From assembly GCA_963921425.1 (NCBI GenBank), contig OY992840.1, positions 19,508,621 through 19,572,620 on the forward strand: 64,000 nt of DNA. The letters are read 5' to 3'. The DNA comes from Dryas octopetala (taxonomy: Eukaryota > Streptophyta > Magnoliopsida > Rosales > Rosaceae). A program made the position numbers and the translations under genes. Shown here piece by piece: positions 35,711 through 46,416 of this stretch; within the stretch, counting starts at the first letter, position 1; the number at the start of each line of letters is the position of its first letter. The notes below the pieces were generated by a model, which saw only the letters and a list, made by a program, of their open reading frames with translations, searched no databases and was not told the origin of the DNA.

Positions 35711-36192
35711 TTATCAAAAATGTTATTTTATTTTGAATTGTATATCTATATATATAAAGAAAGAATGAGGAGTAAGGTTAAATTTTAAAATATCTTAAAA
35801 ATACTCCCACTCAAAAAAATAGGTATTCATTACATCATTTATTAATTCAGGATAAAAAGGTAAATTGGGTTTAAAGATGGACAAAATATTTGTAGGGTAT
35901 GTTGAGGAATTGGTAGGGTATGAATAGAATTACTCACCAATCAATGTCAAACTGTAAAGTCTGTAAGACCAAACCGTCATTTTCCCTTAAAAAAAGTAGG
36001 CCAACAAAGCGTAACAATGATATCAACACATGTCTAGTAGGTGGCATACAAAACTGATCGTTCAAGAAAAAGAAGAACCAGAGCAGCAACTTTAACAATA
36101 TAAGAAACAAAATTAAATAAAAATATATATAATGAAATCCGAAATTCAACATTTGATCTGCTAGAAAAATTGAGAAGATCGAAGAAGGTGGT

Positions 36193-37107
36193 CTATGGGC
36201 AAAAGGGTCTGCCCAAGCGAGTCCTATGGCTTGGGACAGTGAAGTGCCTTAACCTGCCTTCTTGCTCCCTCAGGTAGCCTTCACAGAGGAATGCGTTTGA
36301 GAATTTATCCTCTACAACCCTGTCCACATCATGCACAAACACATCAGTCTCACCCTCCTCTCTGTTCCTCCCCAGCAGCCCAGCTGTGTATATGGCACTC
36401 ATCCTACCAGGTGCTCCATCAAAGTACCCAGTGGGCGCATCCACCATGATCAAGTCCCACTCCATGTCGTACACATCACTTGGCAAGTTCCTGAGGGCCA
36501 ATTCACACTTTGACAGTCTTGGGTCGCTAACTATTTTGCACTCTTCCTTCATTCCAGTCTCCAAGAGCTCGTTGGCTTGGTGGACCTTTGTGTCGTACAC
36601 AACATGGTAGGACTCTAAAGTGGGTAGTCTCTGTTTGATTTGGTCGATCCAGGACTGGTCTTCTTCGAGGAAAACAGTACGGCCTCCATAGTTGAGAGCT
36701 GCCCACATGAGGCTGTCAAGGCCTAGACCAAAGACTAGGAAGTTGCAGGGTGATTTCTTGGCTAAGATTCTTGCTGACACTGAGATTTCTTTGAGGGTTT
36801 GTTGTGGGGTGGTGTTTGTTGTTGCATAGTGGAGGAGGGCATGGGCTAAGGAAGGTGGGGTTTTTGTGCATGTTGGTATGAAGGGTGTTTCAAGGGATGG
36901 GCATGGTGGTGTTGTTGAGGGTTGTGGGTGTTCTGGGTCATCAGAAGTTGAGTTTGAGATGTGGGTTTCTGATGAGATGGTGGATGGTGGGGTTTGTAAG
37001 GGTGATGAGAAGCTTGATCTGACTATCAAGTAGGTGAAGAGGAAGATGAAGAAGCAGCAGAGGAGGATGAGCTTGAGATTAATGCCACATTGAGCTTTGG
37101 ACCTCAT
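36193..37107 (-). CDS. GXM: Glucuronoxylan 4-O-methyltransferase (DUF579, GXM/GXMT class)
   Basis: A single 915-nt exon encodes 304 residues, the usual length and intronless structure of this family. An N-terminal membrane anchor spans about residues 10-29 (LKLILLCCFFIFLFTYLIV), giving a type II Golgi protein; a Ser/Thr/Pro-rich stem follows to about residue 75. The DUF579 domain has NFLVFGLGLDSLMWAALNYG (S-adenosylmethionine-binding G-x-G-x-D), GGRTVFLEEDQSWI, WDLIMVDAPTGYFDGAPGRM and a C-terminal RPFCP. The enzyme transfers a methyl group from S-adenosylmethionine to O-4 of glucuronic acid side chains on xylan. It resembles GXM proteins more than IRX15/IRX15-L, judged by the CTKTPPSLAHALLHYATTN and TPQQTLKEISVS motifs. 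A short (GA)n stretch lies in the leader (37139-37155). The exact paralogue (GXM1, 2 or 3) cannot be told. Confidence 0.93.
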   Translation of the reverse strand: MRSKAQCGINLKLILLCCFFIFLFTYLIVRSSFSSPLQTPPSTISSETHISNSTSDDPEHPQPSTTPPCPSLETPFIPTCTKTPPSLAHALLHYATTNTTPQQTLKEISVSARILAKKSPCNFLVFGLGLDSLMWAALNYGGRTVFLEEDQSWIDQIKQRLPTLESYHVVYDTKVHQANELLETGMKEECKIVSDPRLSKCELALRNLPSDVYDMEWDLIMVDAPTGYFDGAPGRMSAIYTAGLLGRNREEGETDVFVHDVDRVVEDKFSNAFLCEGYLREQEGRLRHFTVPSHRTRLGRPFCP

Positions 37108-39076
37108 GGTTGATCACCTAGATGTGCCTAAATTTTGCAGAGAGAGAGAGAGAGATAATGGGTTCTTTACTTCTTTTGAGGATATGTGGTGATCTCAGGT
37201 CTTATTGATTGAAGGAGGAAGGAGACAGGGCATTGACTTTCTGTTTTTCTAGGATGAAATAGTGGTACGCTGGCACTTGAGAATTGGTTCCCTCTAAAAT
37301 GAGTCATGATCTTGACCAAAAAAATAAAAAGAGTAATGATCACACGGTAGCAGATCCATTGTAAGGTATTATATGTACCTCTGAACTCTGTTTTAACTTC
37401 TAACAGAAATGATGCCCAAAATACCAAACCTTGTGACCGAAGTTGAACAATTTGTGGGGTCGATACTCAATGGGGTCTAGCATTATATTATATATGGTCC
37501 TTTAGATAAAGACAATGATTACATATATTGTTCTCTCTTAAATCTTCATCTTAGAAGTGAAGCAAAGCTTGATGTAGTCAAGCCCACAACCATTTCAATT
37601 CGGTTGGTACAAATAACATGGTTGGTGTGTCCGCAAGAGTTTGCTGGATTTATTATTGGCTTCTCTCTTCTATTTATATGGGAAGATGTCATGTGTTTGA
37701 TGGCATAATCTTGCTTGTGATTTTCTTAATGTTCAGGCTGTGCTGGCTAACTTTTTGCAGTTGAAAAAGGGACATCACATGGAGTGGTTATAATTATAAA
37801 GACTTCTTAACTTTAATTATTGAAGTATTGCAAATTACAGCATAAAAATATAATAATGAAGCCTTTGGTTTCATTTCTTGATGTTTTGAATTAAGTTTCT
37901 GACATCTGTTTGCCACCAGATTCAATCAGGTTTCAATTTGTTAAATGTTGGTCTGAACAATGAATATCGTGTGAGAATGAACACTTAAAAATATCAATTT
38001 ATAAGCTAGTGCACTGAAGAAAAATATATATCCAATTTGGCAATGCAGTGGAAAGTCGTTTTTATTTTTTGGTGAACAAAGTCATTTCATTTTCACTATC
38101 TCTGAAGTTTGTTAATATGTTATGGTGAATGAAATATATAACAGTATCTAGTTTTTTTTGTGAGTAGTCCTTTTTAGGATAGATAGGAATTCTCTTTAAA
38201 AACAGAACATTAAGCAAAATATACTTTTAATAGTTTGTGGGTTTACCATTTATAGCAAAATAATTCTTTATTTTAATTTATTAATGTCACCTAGAAATTA
38301 ATGGACAGGACAATAAAATTATTGAGTGTAACATGATTTTATTAATCCACAATTCTACATGGTATAACATGCATATATGGGTGGATGATGGGTTTTGTTT
38401 ACCTAACCAAAATTTTTGGCCACCATATGTTTTCCTCTTACCCAAATCTTCTTTCTTAGCTCTCAAGAATAAACAAGACTTTACTCTAAATATTCAACCA
38501 CTTGAATCAAAATCTTCTTTGAATTAATCTTGATGAAAAACATTTCAAGAAAGCCTCTGACAGAAAGTGAGGGGGCGATATTCGTGTTAGTGGGTCATGT
38601 TTGTGTCGTATTATTTCGTATTCGTGTTAAATATTAATCAACTTCAATCAAATCCGTTTAATTAATTATGTCAAATGACTGATTATGAAATTATTCGTTT
38701 GAATTATGTGAAAATTTTAAAATTGACCTCAAGTAGTTTAACAACCTAATAATATAATGATGCTAGTAGATGGTGGAAGAATTTACAAAGCCTTTCCCCC
38801 ACTAGATGATTTTTCCTAAAAATATTACCATACCAAAAAGGTAAAAAGTTTACAAAATTAGAGGCCACCCATGCATGTAATTGCCATTGCATACGTTCCA
38901 TAGAGTAAGCAGCCACATAGGAACGTGAACGTCAGCTTTACTCCTTTAAGACACTTTATTTTCCGCCAAAATACAAAAAACGAAAACCCGCAAAACCCGC
39001 AAAACCTTAGTTCTCTCGTCTTCTCCGACTCTAACAAAGCCTTTTCGTCTCCATCAACAAAGAAACAGTAAGAGCC
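37108..39076. other. Divergent promoter region between GXM and QTRT2
   Basis: Both flanking genes start here and run outward. The GXM side has a GA-rich leader at 37139-37155. The QTRT2 side has CGCAAAACCCGCAAAACC near 38988-39005. The middle is AT-rich with no gene; 38570-38720 holds TTCGTGTTAxxGGGTCATGT-like wording seen in plant transposon ends, not bounded here. Confidence 0.55.
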
Positions 39077-42000
39077 ATGAAATTCGCAGTGAAGGCATTG
39101 AGCAGCAGCGGAAGAGCGCGGGCAGGGGTCCTCCATCTGGGCAGCTGCCCGAGCCCAATAGAGACCCCTTCCCTCCTCCTCTCTACCAGAAAGGCCCTAC
39201 CCGCTTTCATCCCCCCTGACCTTCTTCCTTCTCTTCCTTTCCCTGACTCCCATCTTTTCCATGTTAGCTCCCTCCACTTGTAAGTATTTACAATTATACC
39301 CCATAACCTTTGTTTCCTTTTCTACTTTTGCCCCAGTACAATTGCTCTGTAACTGTTTGTGAATTGGTTTGTGAGAACGCAATTCAAAATTTAAAGCATT
39401 GGTTGTTGCTTTTGCAGCTTGGAAGGCCTCTCACCACAAACAATATCAAAGATAGGAGGATTGCATAAGATGCTTGGTTTGCCCGAATACGGATTCGTAG
39501 CCATACCAAGGGACTCTATTCAATGCCTTCCAGAATGTAACAGCACTAACAAATTTGGAGCATCTTTCGAGACCCCTTGCGGTCGCCGTTTGGTAATTTT
39601 CTCATGTTGCTTGATAAATACAGTGATTTCTACTTGACTACTCATAGTTTGTTTTCGAGTTGGCAACTCTGCTGACTGTGCAGTATTTTTTATGTGCTTG
39701 TAGATTAAACCTGTAGAGTATGTTGAATTGATTTCTTCCTTGAAGCCCAATATATGGACCGCTTTGGCGGACGAAGTCCCAGCATGGGTATCTGATAAGA
39801 GGAACAAGACCTCGGTTGATCGAACTGTAAGGTGGCTTGACGAATGCATTGCTCTAAATCCGGTAAAAGACCGCCCTTTTTTGTTCCATTATGAAATACC
39901 CAATTAGAGACGTAACTAGTACCATATGTACATGCTTACTCCCTCACTTAATTCCATATGTGATAGATACAAGGTGTGTTGCTAGAAGATATAGCAGTCT
40001 TAAATTCTTTTTTGAGCTACAATATGTAGGACACTTCTTCTTTTTGATGAATGTGGATTCCCCACTTATTTCGTATTACGTTTGTATCAAAACAAGTTAT
40101 CATCAAAGAGTCCATCTCCATTCATTCACATCTGGAATGTGCCAAATGTCAAGAAAACCATGTTCAGATCAAGTCACATTTCCTACATGTATAGTCATCA
40201 TAAAAATTTGCTTCTAAATTATGTTGGGTGCCACCTTTTTAATTATTATTATTAGCCTGATAAACTAATCTCATTCATACACATTTCCTTGTAGTTTTAA
40301 TCAGAAGTAGAACTTTTAATCACATACTATCATTGACTTATCAATTTTACTAAAATAATTATTTATATTTGATTAGAGCATTATATTATCTAATTTTATT
40401 TTTATAATAAAGTGTAAGTTTCAGTGTACTTTTAAATCTTTTAGCCATCGACAGCTCTGCACAATGATTGAAAATTGGTAGAATAAGCTGTCTTTTGTAT
40501 TTTAATTGCCTAAAATAATAGATGAACCAAGCAAGGTAAGAGAGAAAATTCTAAATGGTTTATTGTCATTACTTCCTTGGCATATGGTTTTCAAGGAAGT
40601 AATGACAATCAAAATGATGCTCCAAATAATTTTGTATGCAGGGGTGGATCTAGAAATTCAAAAAATTCCTGTCCATAACTTTATATTTTTACATTCTTTT
40701 GTTAGAGAATTATATATTTTTTAGAGAATTATATGTTTGTGACACATTTGGGTGAGGGTTTTCTTGTAGTTTTTAAGAGTAGAAGGAGCTTTTCTTTGGT
40801 CTTAAGTTAGTAGTATGTTTTAATTAGAGATTACCTTATTTGGGAATCCTTATACTACATGGGAGTCCTAATTCAATTAAAATAAGTTGGTGCACGAGTC
40901 TATAAATATGCTTCACTGAACTCAAAGAGTGGAGATTTTGACATATATTGATCTTTCAAAATAGGCATGTGGACCTGTCTTTGGATCCATTGTTGGAGGG
41001 TGTTCTGTAGAAGAACGTGAAAGATGTGCACAAGAGGTGGCTAGCCGAAGTGTATCAGGTTTCTACATTTCTTTATTCCTTCCTTGTTTCAGACTTGTAG
41101 CACTTCTAAGAACTTATTCAATTTAGGTCTAAGAGTGTGATGTATTTATTACTGGCGCATCACGGCAATTGCACCTATCAAAGCGACTAAAAGAATTATC
41201 GAAATGAATTCAAATGGAAGAAAAAAATCTGTTGATAAATGAATTCCAATTTGTTGACTAGTACTTATCAAATCTTGCTCTATAATCTGGTTTGATCTTG
41301 TAGTCCAAATAATCCCGTACCATGACGTATCTGTAATAGTAATCATTAGTAAAACAAAAATACTTGTACGAACTGGCAAAGTAACCCCATCCCCAATAGT
41401 CCAAAGATTAAAATCTTTATAATATTCTGAACCATTCATATTGGTATATTTTAATTTTATTTTTGCACTTGTGTATTTTTTATTGATATGACTGCAGGTT
41501 ATTGGATCGGAGGCTTTGGGCTTGGAGAGAGCATGAATGAGCGCCCTGATCTCCTGAATGCTGTTACTGTAAGACACAAACTGGGTCCTTCAAGTTTTTG
41601 TTTCTAGGCTTGATCAGTGAGTTGCATTGCTTGTTCTAGAAGCAGCATTCTCATTTTCTTTTTCTTTTTTTGTGGAAAAACACATTTAATGAGAAATATA
41701 ATCGTTGAATTAAATGCCTTGAGATTAGTGGGTTTGCAAGCTCAGTCAATAAAAACAATATATGTTTCCTTTATAATTTGTGATATCTAATAGTGCTACA
41801 CAATGTTCAGGATATCTTACAAGAGGAGAAACCACGCTTGATCAGTGGGCTTGGACTTCCAGGTAACAGGTGTACCATTGTTACGAGAGTTGTTGGTCTT
41901 TCCAATCTCTGGCTGACACATCTAGACTTCTGAGGAAAATTTTTCATGCTTGAAATAAAAATATATCATCTTTGTCCCACTTGCTGCACATGTGCAATGA

Positions 42001-44209
42001 GGATACAGTATTAGCAATGATGTATTGCATTTAATTTGTCATCTTACATATGGACTGAGGTTTAGTGGGTATTAACTATTAAGTTGGCTAATAACTTGCT
42101 TTTGGTGGTGGGGAGAAGGCAAAGGTCTGGTGGAGATGCAGTGTTTTAGCTATCTTTTGGGTGATTTGGAAAGAAACAGCTTAATTATTGAAGGAAAATT
42201 TTGGGAGTCTGAGGATTGCTTATGGGACAAGACCAGATTTTGGGCCTCAGTTTCTTCCACGTTTTGCGACAGCCCTTTCTTTTTGTTAAATATAGATCGG
42301 AAAGTGGCTGGTTCTTAGGCTTTTTGCTTCTGATTTCTGTTTTATATGGGTGCTGTTTTGTTGCTTGTTGTGTTATTGATATTCTGTTTCTTGTAGTTTG
42401 AGGTTGGTACTTTTTGTGGACTGCTAGTCCACTTTGATCATGCTTCCCAAGTTTTATCAACTTATTCATTCTGTATCTTATCATAAAAAAAGTAGTTTAA
42501 TAACTTGCAGTTTTGTTGTTGTTGTTAGGACAGTTTATCAAAGGAAAATGATTTCAACGTTTAATGTACCTTTCCTAAAATATGTGGTTATCAATTCACA
42601 TTTATTGGCAAATGAACTTTGCTTTTTATCTCACAGAGGAGGTCTTGCAGGGTGTTGCTGCAGGCATTGATCTCTTTGATTCTACGTGAGTAGCTCAGTC
42701 TTCTTTCTAACAATTCCTGAACATCTTTCTCCTTGCTGTTACCATGATTCAAAAGGGGATGATATGTATCAATTTTTTGCAGATATATATACCATCTTAC
42801 CCTTGGTGGCTTGGCACTTACTTTCCCACTAGATGGAGTTGAGAGTAGTGTACCTGATTTTCAGTTCACTAATATAGGAAGTGACCAGACAAAGATTAAT
42901 TTGAGAGCAACTATTTACAGGTAACTAATGACTTCTCTTTCTACTTGTAGCACTAACAGTGTTTACGATTTTATTGAATGGTGGAGAACCGGTTAGTGCA
43001 TACACTTAAATGGTGGAGGAATTAGAGAAGAAGTTACTAATTCTACAAAAGATGCATGAGGAGGAATATTCTCCAAGCGCCTTGTGCCACTTGATTAACC
43101 GCTCCAGCATCACCTTTGGGGTTTTCCTCTTCCTCTAAATCCTCTTTCTCCAATACTATCTTCCAATTTGTCTGAGGGTTGGTGCTCACTTCCTTTAAGT
43201 GCTGTATAGGCTCTCACACATTCCCATATTGAAGAGCTTGCACAGCCCACAACATTCTTCAATCATACACTTCATCTCAGCCATTTCAGCTTGCTGCCCA
43301 TGATATCTACTGCTTTACTTCTTCCATGCCCAACTATGGATCTGATACCACTTGACGGAACAGAAATAGGAAATAAAGCAATAAGCTATTTGACGTTTTG
43401 GCACTCCAAAAATGACTATATACTGTTTCTCATAAAATAAAATGACTTTCTACACTCCTGCACATGAGGAGTTCGTAAGGTTGATTTTGGAGTGCAGAAA
43501 TCATCTCCTATAAAGTAACGTAAACCAAAACACATGTCATTCGTGATAGATATAAAAATAAAGAACTAGACAATAGTTCAAACCAAAAAAGAACTAGACA
43601 ATAGTAACTTGTGGGCCTGCTTGGGATTAGAAATCTTCATAGAAGTTTCTGTATCGCATTGTAATAAGGGTGCCTACTGCCTTTGTGTTTTGTGAAATAA
43701 ATTTCTTGAAGTCTTAGCATATTTACTTTATCATTTATTGCCAAATGGATCCATAAATAATTAACGCAGTAACTCATATCATGATATATTTGTGTTATGG
43801 CTTCTCTATTTTCAGGAAAGATATGTCACCAATTGTTGAAAATTGCAACTGTTATACATGCCAGAATCATACAAAAGCGTATATTAATCACTTGCTCAAT
43901 GTTCATGAAATGCTGGCTCAGATTCTACTAGAAATGTATGTGCTACTTTGCTTCCAAGAATTATTATTATACTCATTGTGATTGTTATCATAATAGTCAT
44001 CATTGTTATGGTTACCACAATAGTCGTCATCATATCATTATCATCAGATTGTCCTTTGTTTTTGCAGACATAATACTCACCATTATCTAGGATTCTTCCG
44101 CTCAGTAAGGGAAGCAATTAAGTGTGGTAATTTTGAGCAATTCAGATTAAATTTTGTTGAGAGTAGGCGTTATCCTCTTGCTGCTGATGCTGTTGCTGTC
44201 TGCATGTGA
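39077..44209 (+). CDS. QTRT2: Queuine tRNA-ribosyltransferase accessory subunit 2
   Basis: Exons: 39077-39279, 39418-39592, 39704-39862, 40965-41058, 41498-41568, 41811-41862, 42637-42685, 42783-42920, 43816-43935 and 44068-44209; 1203 nt, 400 residues, near the 415 or so of animal QTRT2. The protein is of the tRNA-guanine transglycosylase barrel family: MKFAVKAL start, [51 protein letters not shown]. The zinc site is intact: Cys324, Cys326, Cys329 (CNCYTC) and His355 in [14 protein letters not shown]. With the catalytic partner QTRT1 it swaps guanine for queuine at the wobble base of tRNAs with GUN anticodons; in animals the complex associates with mitochondria. Asp266 sits where the catalytic Asp lies in active TGTs. 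Intron 4 contains plastid DNA, intron 6 a LINE end and intron 8 a retrotransposon leader. Family certain; QTRT2 rather than QTRT1 is judged from the lost PTR motif. Confidence 0.9.
40562..40609. repeat. Perfect 18-bp hairpin in QTRT2 intron 3
   Basis: ATTGTCATTACTTCCTTG (40562-40579) is followed after 12 nt by its exact inverse, CAAGGAAGTAATGACAAT (40592-40609). It lies 30 bp before a hAT-like end. Confidence 0.85.
40639..40654 (+). mobile_element. Lone hAT-type terminal sequence in QTRT2 intron 3
   Basis: CAGGGGTGGATCTAGA closely resembles the left end of the bounded hAT relic at 28656 (CAGGGGCGAATCTAGG). No matching right end was found nearby, so this is a truncated element end. Confidence 0.5.
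41149..41439 (-). other. ndhG: Nuclear insertion of plastid DNA: 3' part of ndhG
   Basis: The minus strand reads [20 protein letters not shown], then [40 protein letters not shown] and [12 protein letters not shown] to a TAA stop. This is the C-terminal part (about 96 residues) of plastid NdhG, subunit 6 of the NDH complex. Similarity to plastid wording starts abruptly at ATGAATGG near 41439 and ends at or just past the stop at 41149. It sits wholly inside the 439-bp QTRT2 intron 4, antisense to the gene. The frame is still open, with several substitutions from the usual plastid protein. It is a NUPT, not a working gene. Confidence 0.9.
42080..42490 (+). mobile_element. L1-type LINE 3' end (QTRT2 intron 6)
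   Basis: The + strand encodes broken zf-RVT tail pieces: [22 protein letters not shown], then [20 protein letters not shown] and [11 protein letters not shown]. Its wording parallels the copy at 11930-12335. A tail ending TATCTTATCATAAAAAAA closes it near 42490. Sense orientation to QTRT2. Confidence 0.75.
43000..43355 (-). mobile_element. LTR-retrotransposon leader/gag fragment (QTRT2 intron 8)
   Basis: On the minus strand TGGTATCAGA (43341-43350) matches the initiator tRNA-Met primer-binding site of plant LTR retrotransposons. Directly after it a broken gag-like frame reads [13 protein letters not shown] with further frame breaks. No LTR could be bounded, and no pol region is present. Gypsy type is likely but not proven. 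Confidence 0.6.
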
Positions 44210-44249
44210 ATTTATTACCTTTTTTCAGTATTGTAATTTTGAAGACATC

Positions 44250-44251
<2 letters not shown>

Positions 44252-44280
<29 letters not shown>
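44252..44280 (+). repeat. (GA)n microsatellite
   Basis: About 14 GA units lie 43 bp after the QTRT2 stop, probably in its 3' untranslated region. Confidence 0.95.
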
Positions 44281-44282
<2 letters not shown>

Positions 44283-44783
44283 TATACAATTAGATTATAC
44301 TGATAAATCGGTGGAAAAGTAAGATGTATACAATCGTCACTTTCAAATCAATTTGATAACCTTTTCCTTTATCCTAATTTTGGTAGTTCTCCAGCTATTC
44401 AAAGAGTTATAGTTCTAGATTGTGGCTCTCTCTGTATCATCCCTAGTAGTTAGTGAGTAGTTTTTGTTTTTACATTTACTTTATGGCCAACTGCTCAGCG
44501 ACTCTCACTCACTTGGATTTATCCTCTACAATCAAATCTGATGCCTTTATGCTATTAACCAAAATGGTTTGAGCAGATATCTTTGAGAAAAAGCCATCAC
44601 ACACCAAACAGAATTAAAATATATGTATATATATATATACACATATACACATGTATATTAAAAGGAAAATGATGGTACAATTTGCCAATACTGTCCTTTA
44701 TTGCATACGTAGAAGATGTAATATTGTAAAACTTATAAATAGTCAAAATGTGGGTTGAGAGGTTGATATTGTACACTCCTTAA

Positions 44784-45990
44784 TTAGTAGCTTGGGAACA
44801 TTGGTGGAGGTGGCAATGAGTATTGGAAGCTGAAGTTTGGTGGGAGGACCAAGTGGTCTACTGAAGGGGGTAGTGAGAAAACAGGAGGTGAAACAGAAGA
44901 AGAAAGTGGTGGTGGAGAGCTTACAGGAGTTGGTGGTGAGTAGATTGGTGGTGGAGGCGAGTTTGGAGGTGGAGAGTGAATTGGTGGTGGAGGTGAGTGG
45001 ATTGGCAATGGGGTTGAAAGAATTGGGGGTGGTGGATAGTGGACCGGAGGTGGTGGTGAGTAGACTGGTGTTGGTGGGGGTGACTGAAATAGTGGTGGAG
45101 GAGAGTGGATTGATGGTGGAGGTGAGTGTACTGGTGGTGGAGGTTGGGGCGGTGGAGGTGAGTGAACTGGCGGTGGTGGGGATGAGTTGATTGGTGGTGG
45201 AGGTCAGTGAACTTGTGGAGTGGAGAGTAAACTGGTGGTGAGAGAGTGATCTCACTCCATTGGACCTAAAATTAAAGGATCAGGCAGTGGCATTTCTACA
45301 ACTATTCTAGGGGGGCTCGTAACTGGTTTTGGTGTTACCGGAACTGGCTTCAAGGATTCTGGTGTTGGTGGGTTTTGTTTCGGAGGTTCTTCTTTTGGTT
45401 GTCGGGGCTTTGGAGTGGGAGTTTCTTTTTTGGGTGGTTCCTCTTTTGGAGGTTGATCTTTAGGAGGTTGTGGTTTGGGTGTAGGAGGTATTGAAATAGG
45501 CCGTTTGGGAGATTGTTGTTCTGGTGGTTGTGGCTTTTGAGTCTTTGGTATGGGCACCGGTGGCTTTGGCCTTGGCTTCTCAACTGTTGCATGAGAAGGT
45601 TTTGACGGTCCTGATCCACCTCCACACTTTGCTTTACTGCAATCCACTGGTTTGCTCACCACATCCTTACATTGTTTTGATGACTTCTGCTTAGGCCTAT
45701 CTGGTAAGCAGTTGCTTGTTGTGTCATCGAACATAGTGTCCTTAGAGGATGATACATATTCTTGGGCCTCACCATTGAAGTAGTTGTACGAGAAGGGGAA
45801 ATTCCCCGAGTTAGGCAACTTGCATAAACTCTCAAGAACAAACCCAATTTCAAGCCCTTTGAAAGTCTTAGACATGACCCCACGGAATGTGTTTGAACTA
45901 ATATCAAACAGTCACATTTGAGGGAGGTCCAATTTCAGGAGGCAAACACCCAGCAAGCTTCGGTTTGGAGAAGATGACCTGTGTGTAAAA
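44784..45990 (-). pseudogene. Truncated, frameshifted leucine-rich-repeat extensin (LRX/PEX type)
   Basis: The minus strand starts abruptly with KLAGCLPPEIG and NVTV, the last part of the LRX leucine-rich-repeat region. A one-base loss in the following T run (about 45890) shifts frame into FDISSNTFRGVMSKTFKGLE. Then come the cysteine-rich NCLPDRPKQKSSKQC and VVSKPVDCSKAKCGGG, and a Pro-rich domain rich in PKPQPPK and PPKEEPPKK. A TGA at 45252-45254 stops this frame. Beyond it the SPPPPIHSPPP extensin repeats continue in other frames (45200-44790) and end with the family-typical SLPPPPMFPSY. The rest of the LRR domain and the signal peptide are absent. LRX proteins link the cell wall and plasma membrane; this copy cannot make one. 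The long open frame at 45252-45875 could mislead gene finders. Confidence 0.85.
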
Positions 45991-46416
45991 ATTCTTCGCA
46001 CCAACTTGGCTCCAAGAGTCTTTAATTTGAGTAAAATTCAAGCCCTGCTTCTACTGCATTTGGAGTTTTGGACTTTATTTATTTATTATTACTATATTAT
46101 AATATATTTACATCGATCAACTCAAAACTCGATTATATAACCAAAGGAAGAGGGAAAAACCATTAACACCATGCATGTGTGCAGTATGCTTGATCGTCCA
46201 CAATTGAAGATCAGCAAAGAAAACATGAAAAAGATAAAGCAAATTGCCATATTTATGTAACGAAAGCAAGGCCCAGGCCCCAAGCTGAAGGGCATTTATA
46301 AGTTATAACCACTTCCTCTTGCTACTAAGATATTTTGTTACAGCATTTACATACAGTAAAAATTACCTCCATTTGGATTTTCATGTGTTGAGCATTTACA
46401 ACTGATTTTTTATAAA

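Larger units (their letters stand above)
34021..36192. other. MITE-rich spacer upstream of the 137-residue gene
   Basis: It holds the promoter of the minus-strand 137-residue gene, three MITEs (34329-34740, 35033-35215, 35345-35710) and, next to 36193, the 3' untranslated region of the xylan methyltransferase gene. No coding sequence is convincing. Confidence 0.7.
44210..46416. other. Spacer between QTRT2 and the thioredoxin-fold gene
   Basis: The two genes converge here. The region holds the QTRT2 3' untranslated region, a (GA)n run at 44252-44280, a (TA)n stretch near 44622-44640 and the extensin pseudogene at 44784-45990. Nothing else is recognisable in the remaining 46000-46416. Confidence 0.65.

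Noticed and set aside
38858..39136. 92-codon minus-strand open frame
   Set aside because: It overlaps the QTRT2 start in antisense and has no family features.
41149..41577. 142-codon minus-strand frame containing NdhG sequence
   Set aside because: It is a plastid DNA insert inside an intron, joined at its 5' side to antisense QTRT2 exon 5 sequence; no promoter or nuclear function is indicated.
43341..43350. Possible tRNA-Met related site
   Set aside because: The motif is the primer-binding site of an LTR retrotransposon remnant, not a tRNA.
44743..45255. 170-codon Ser/Thr-rich minus-strand frame and 117-codon plus-strand Val/Gly-rich frame
   Set aside because: Both are out-of-frame or antisense readings of degenerate SPPPP extensin repeats.
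45252..45875. 207-codon minus-strand open frame as a proline-rich protein gene
   Set aside because: Its Met is internal to the LRX family, the upstream LRR part continues in another frame, and the extensin repeats follow after a stop.
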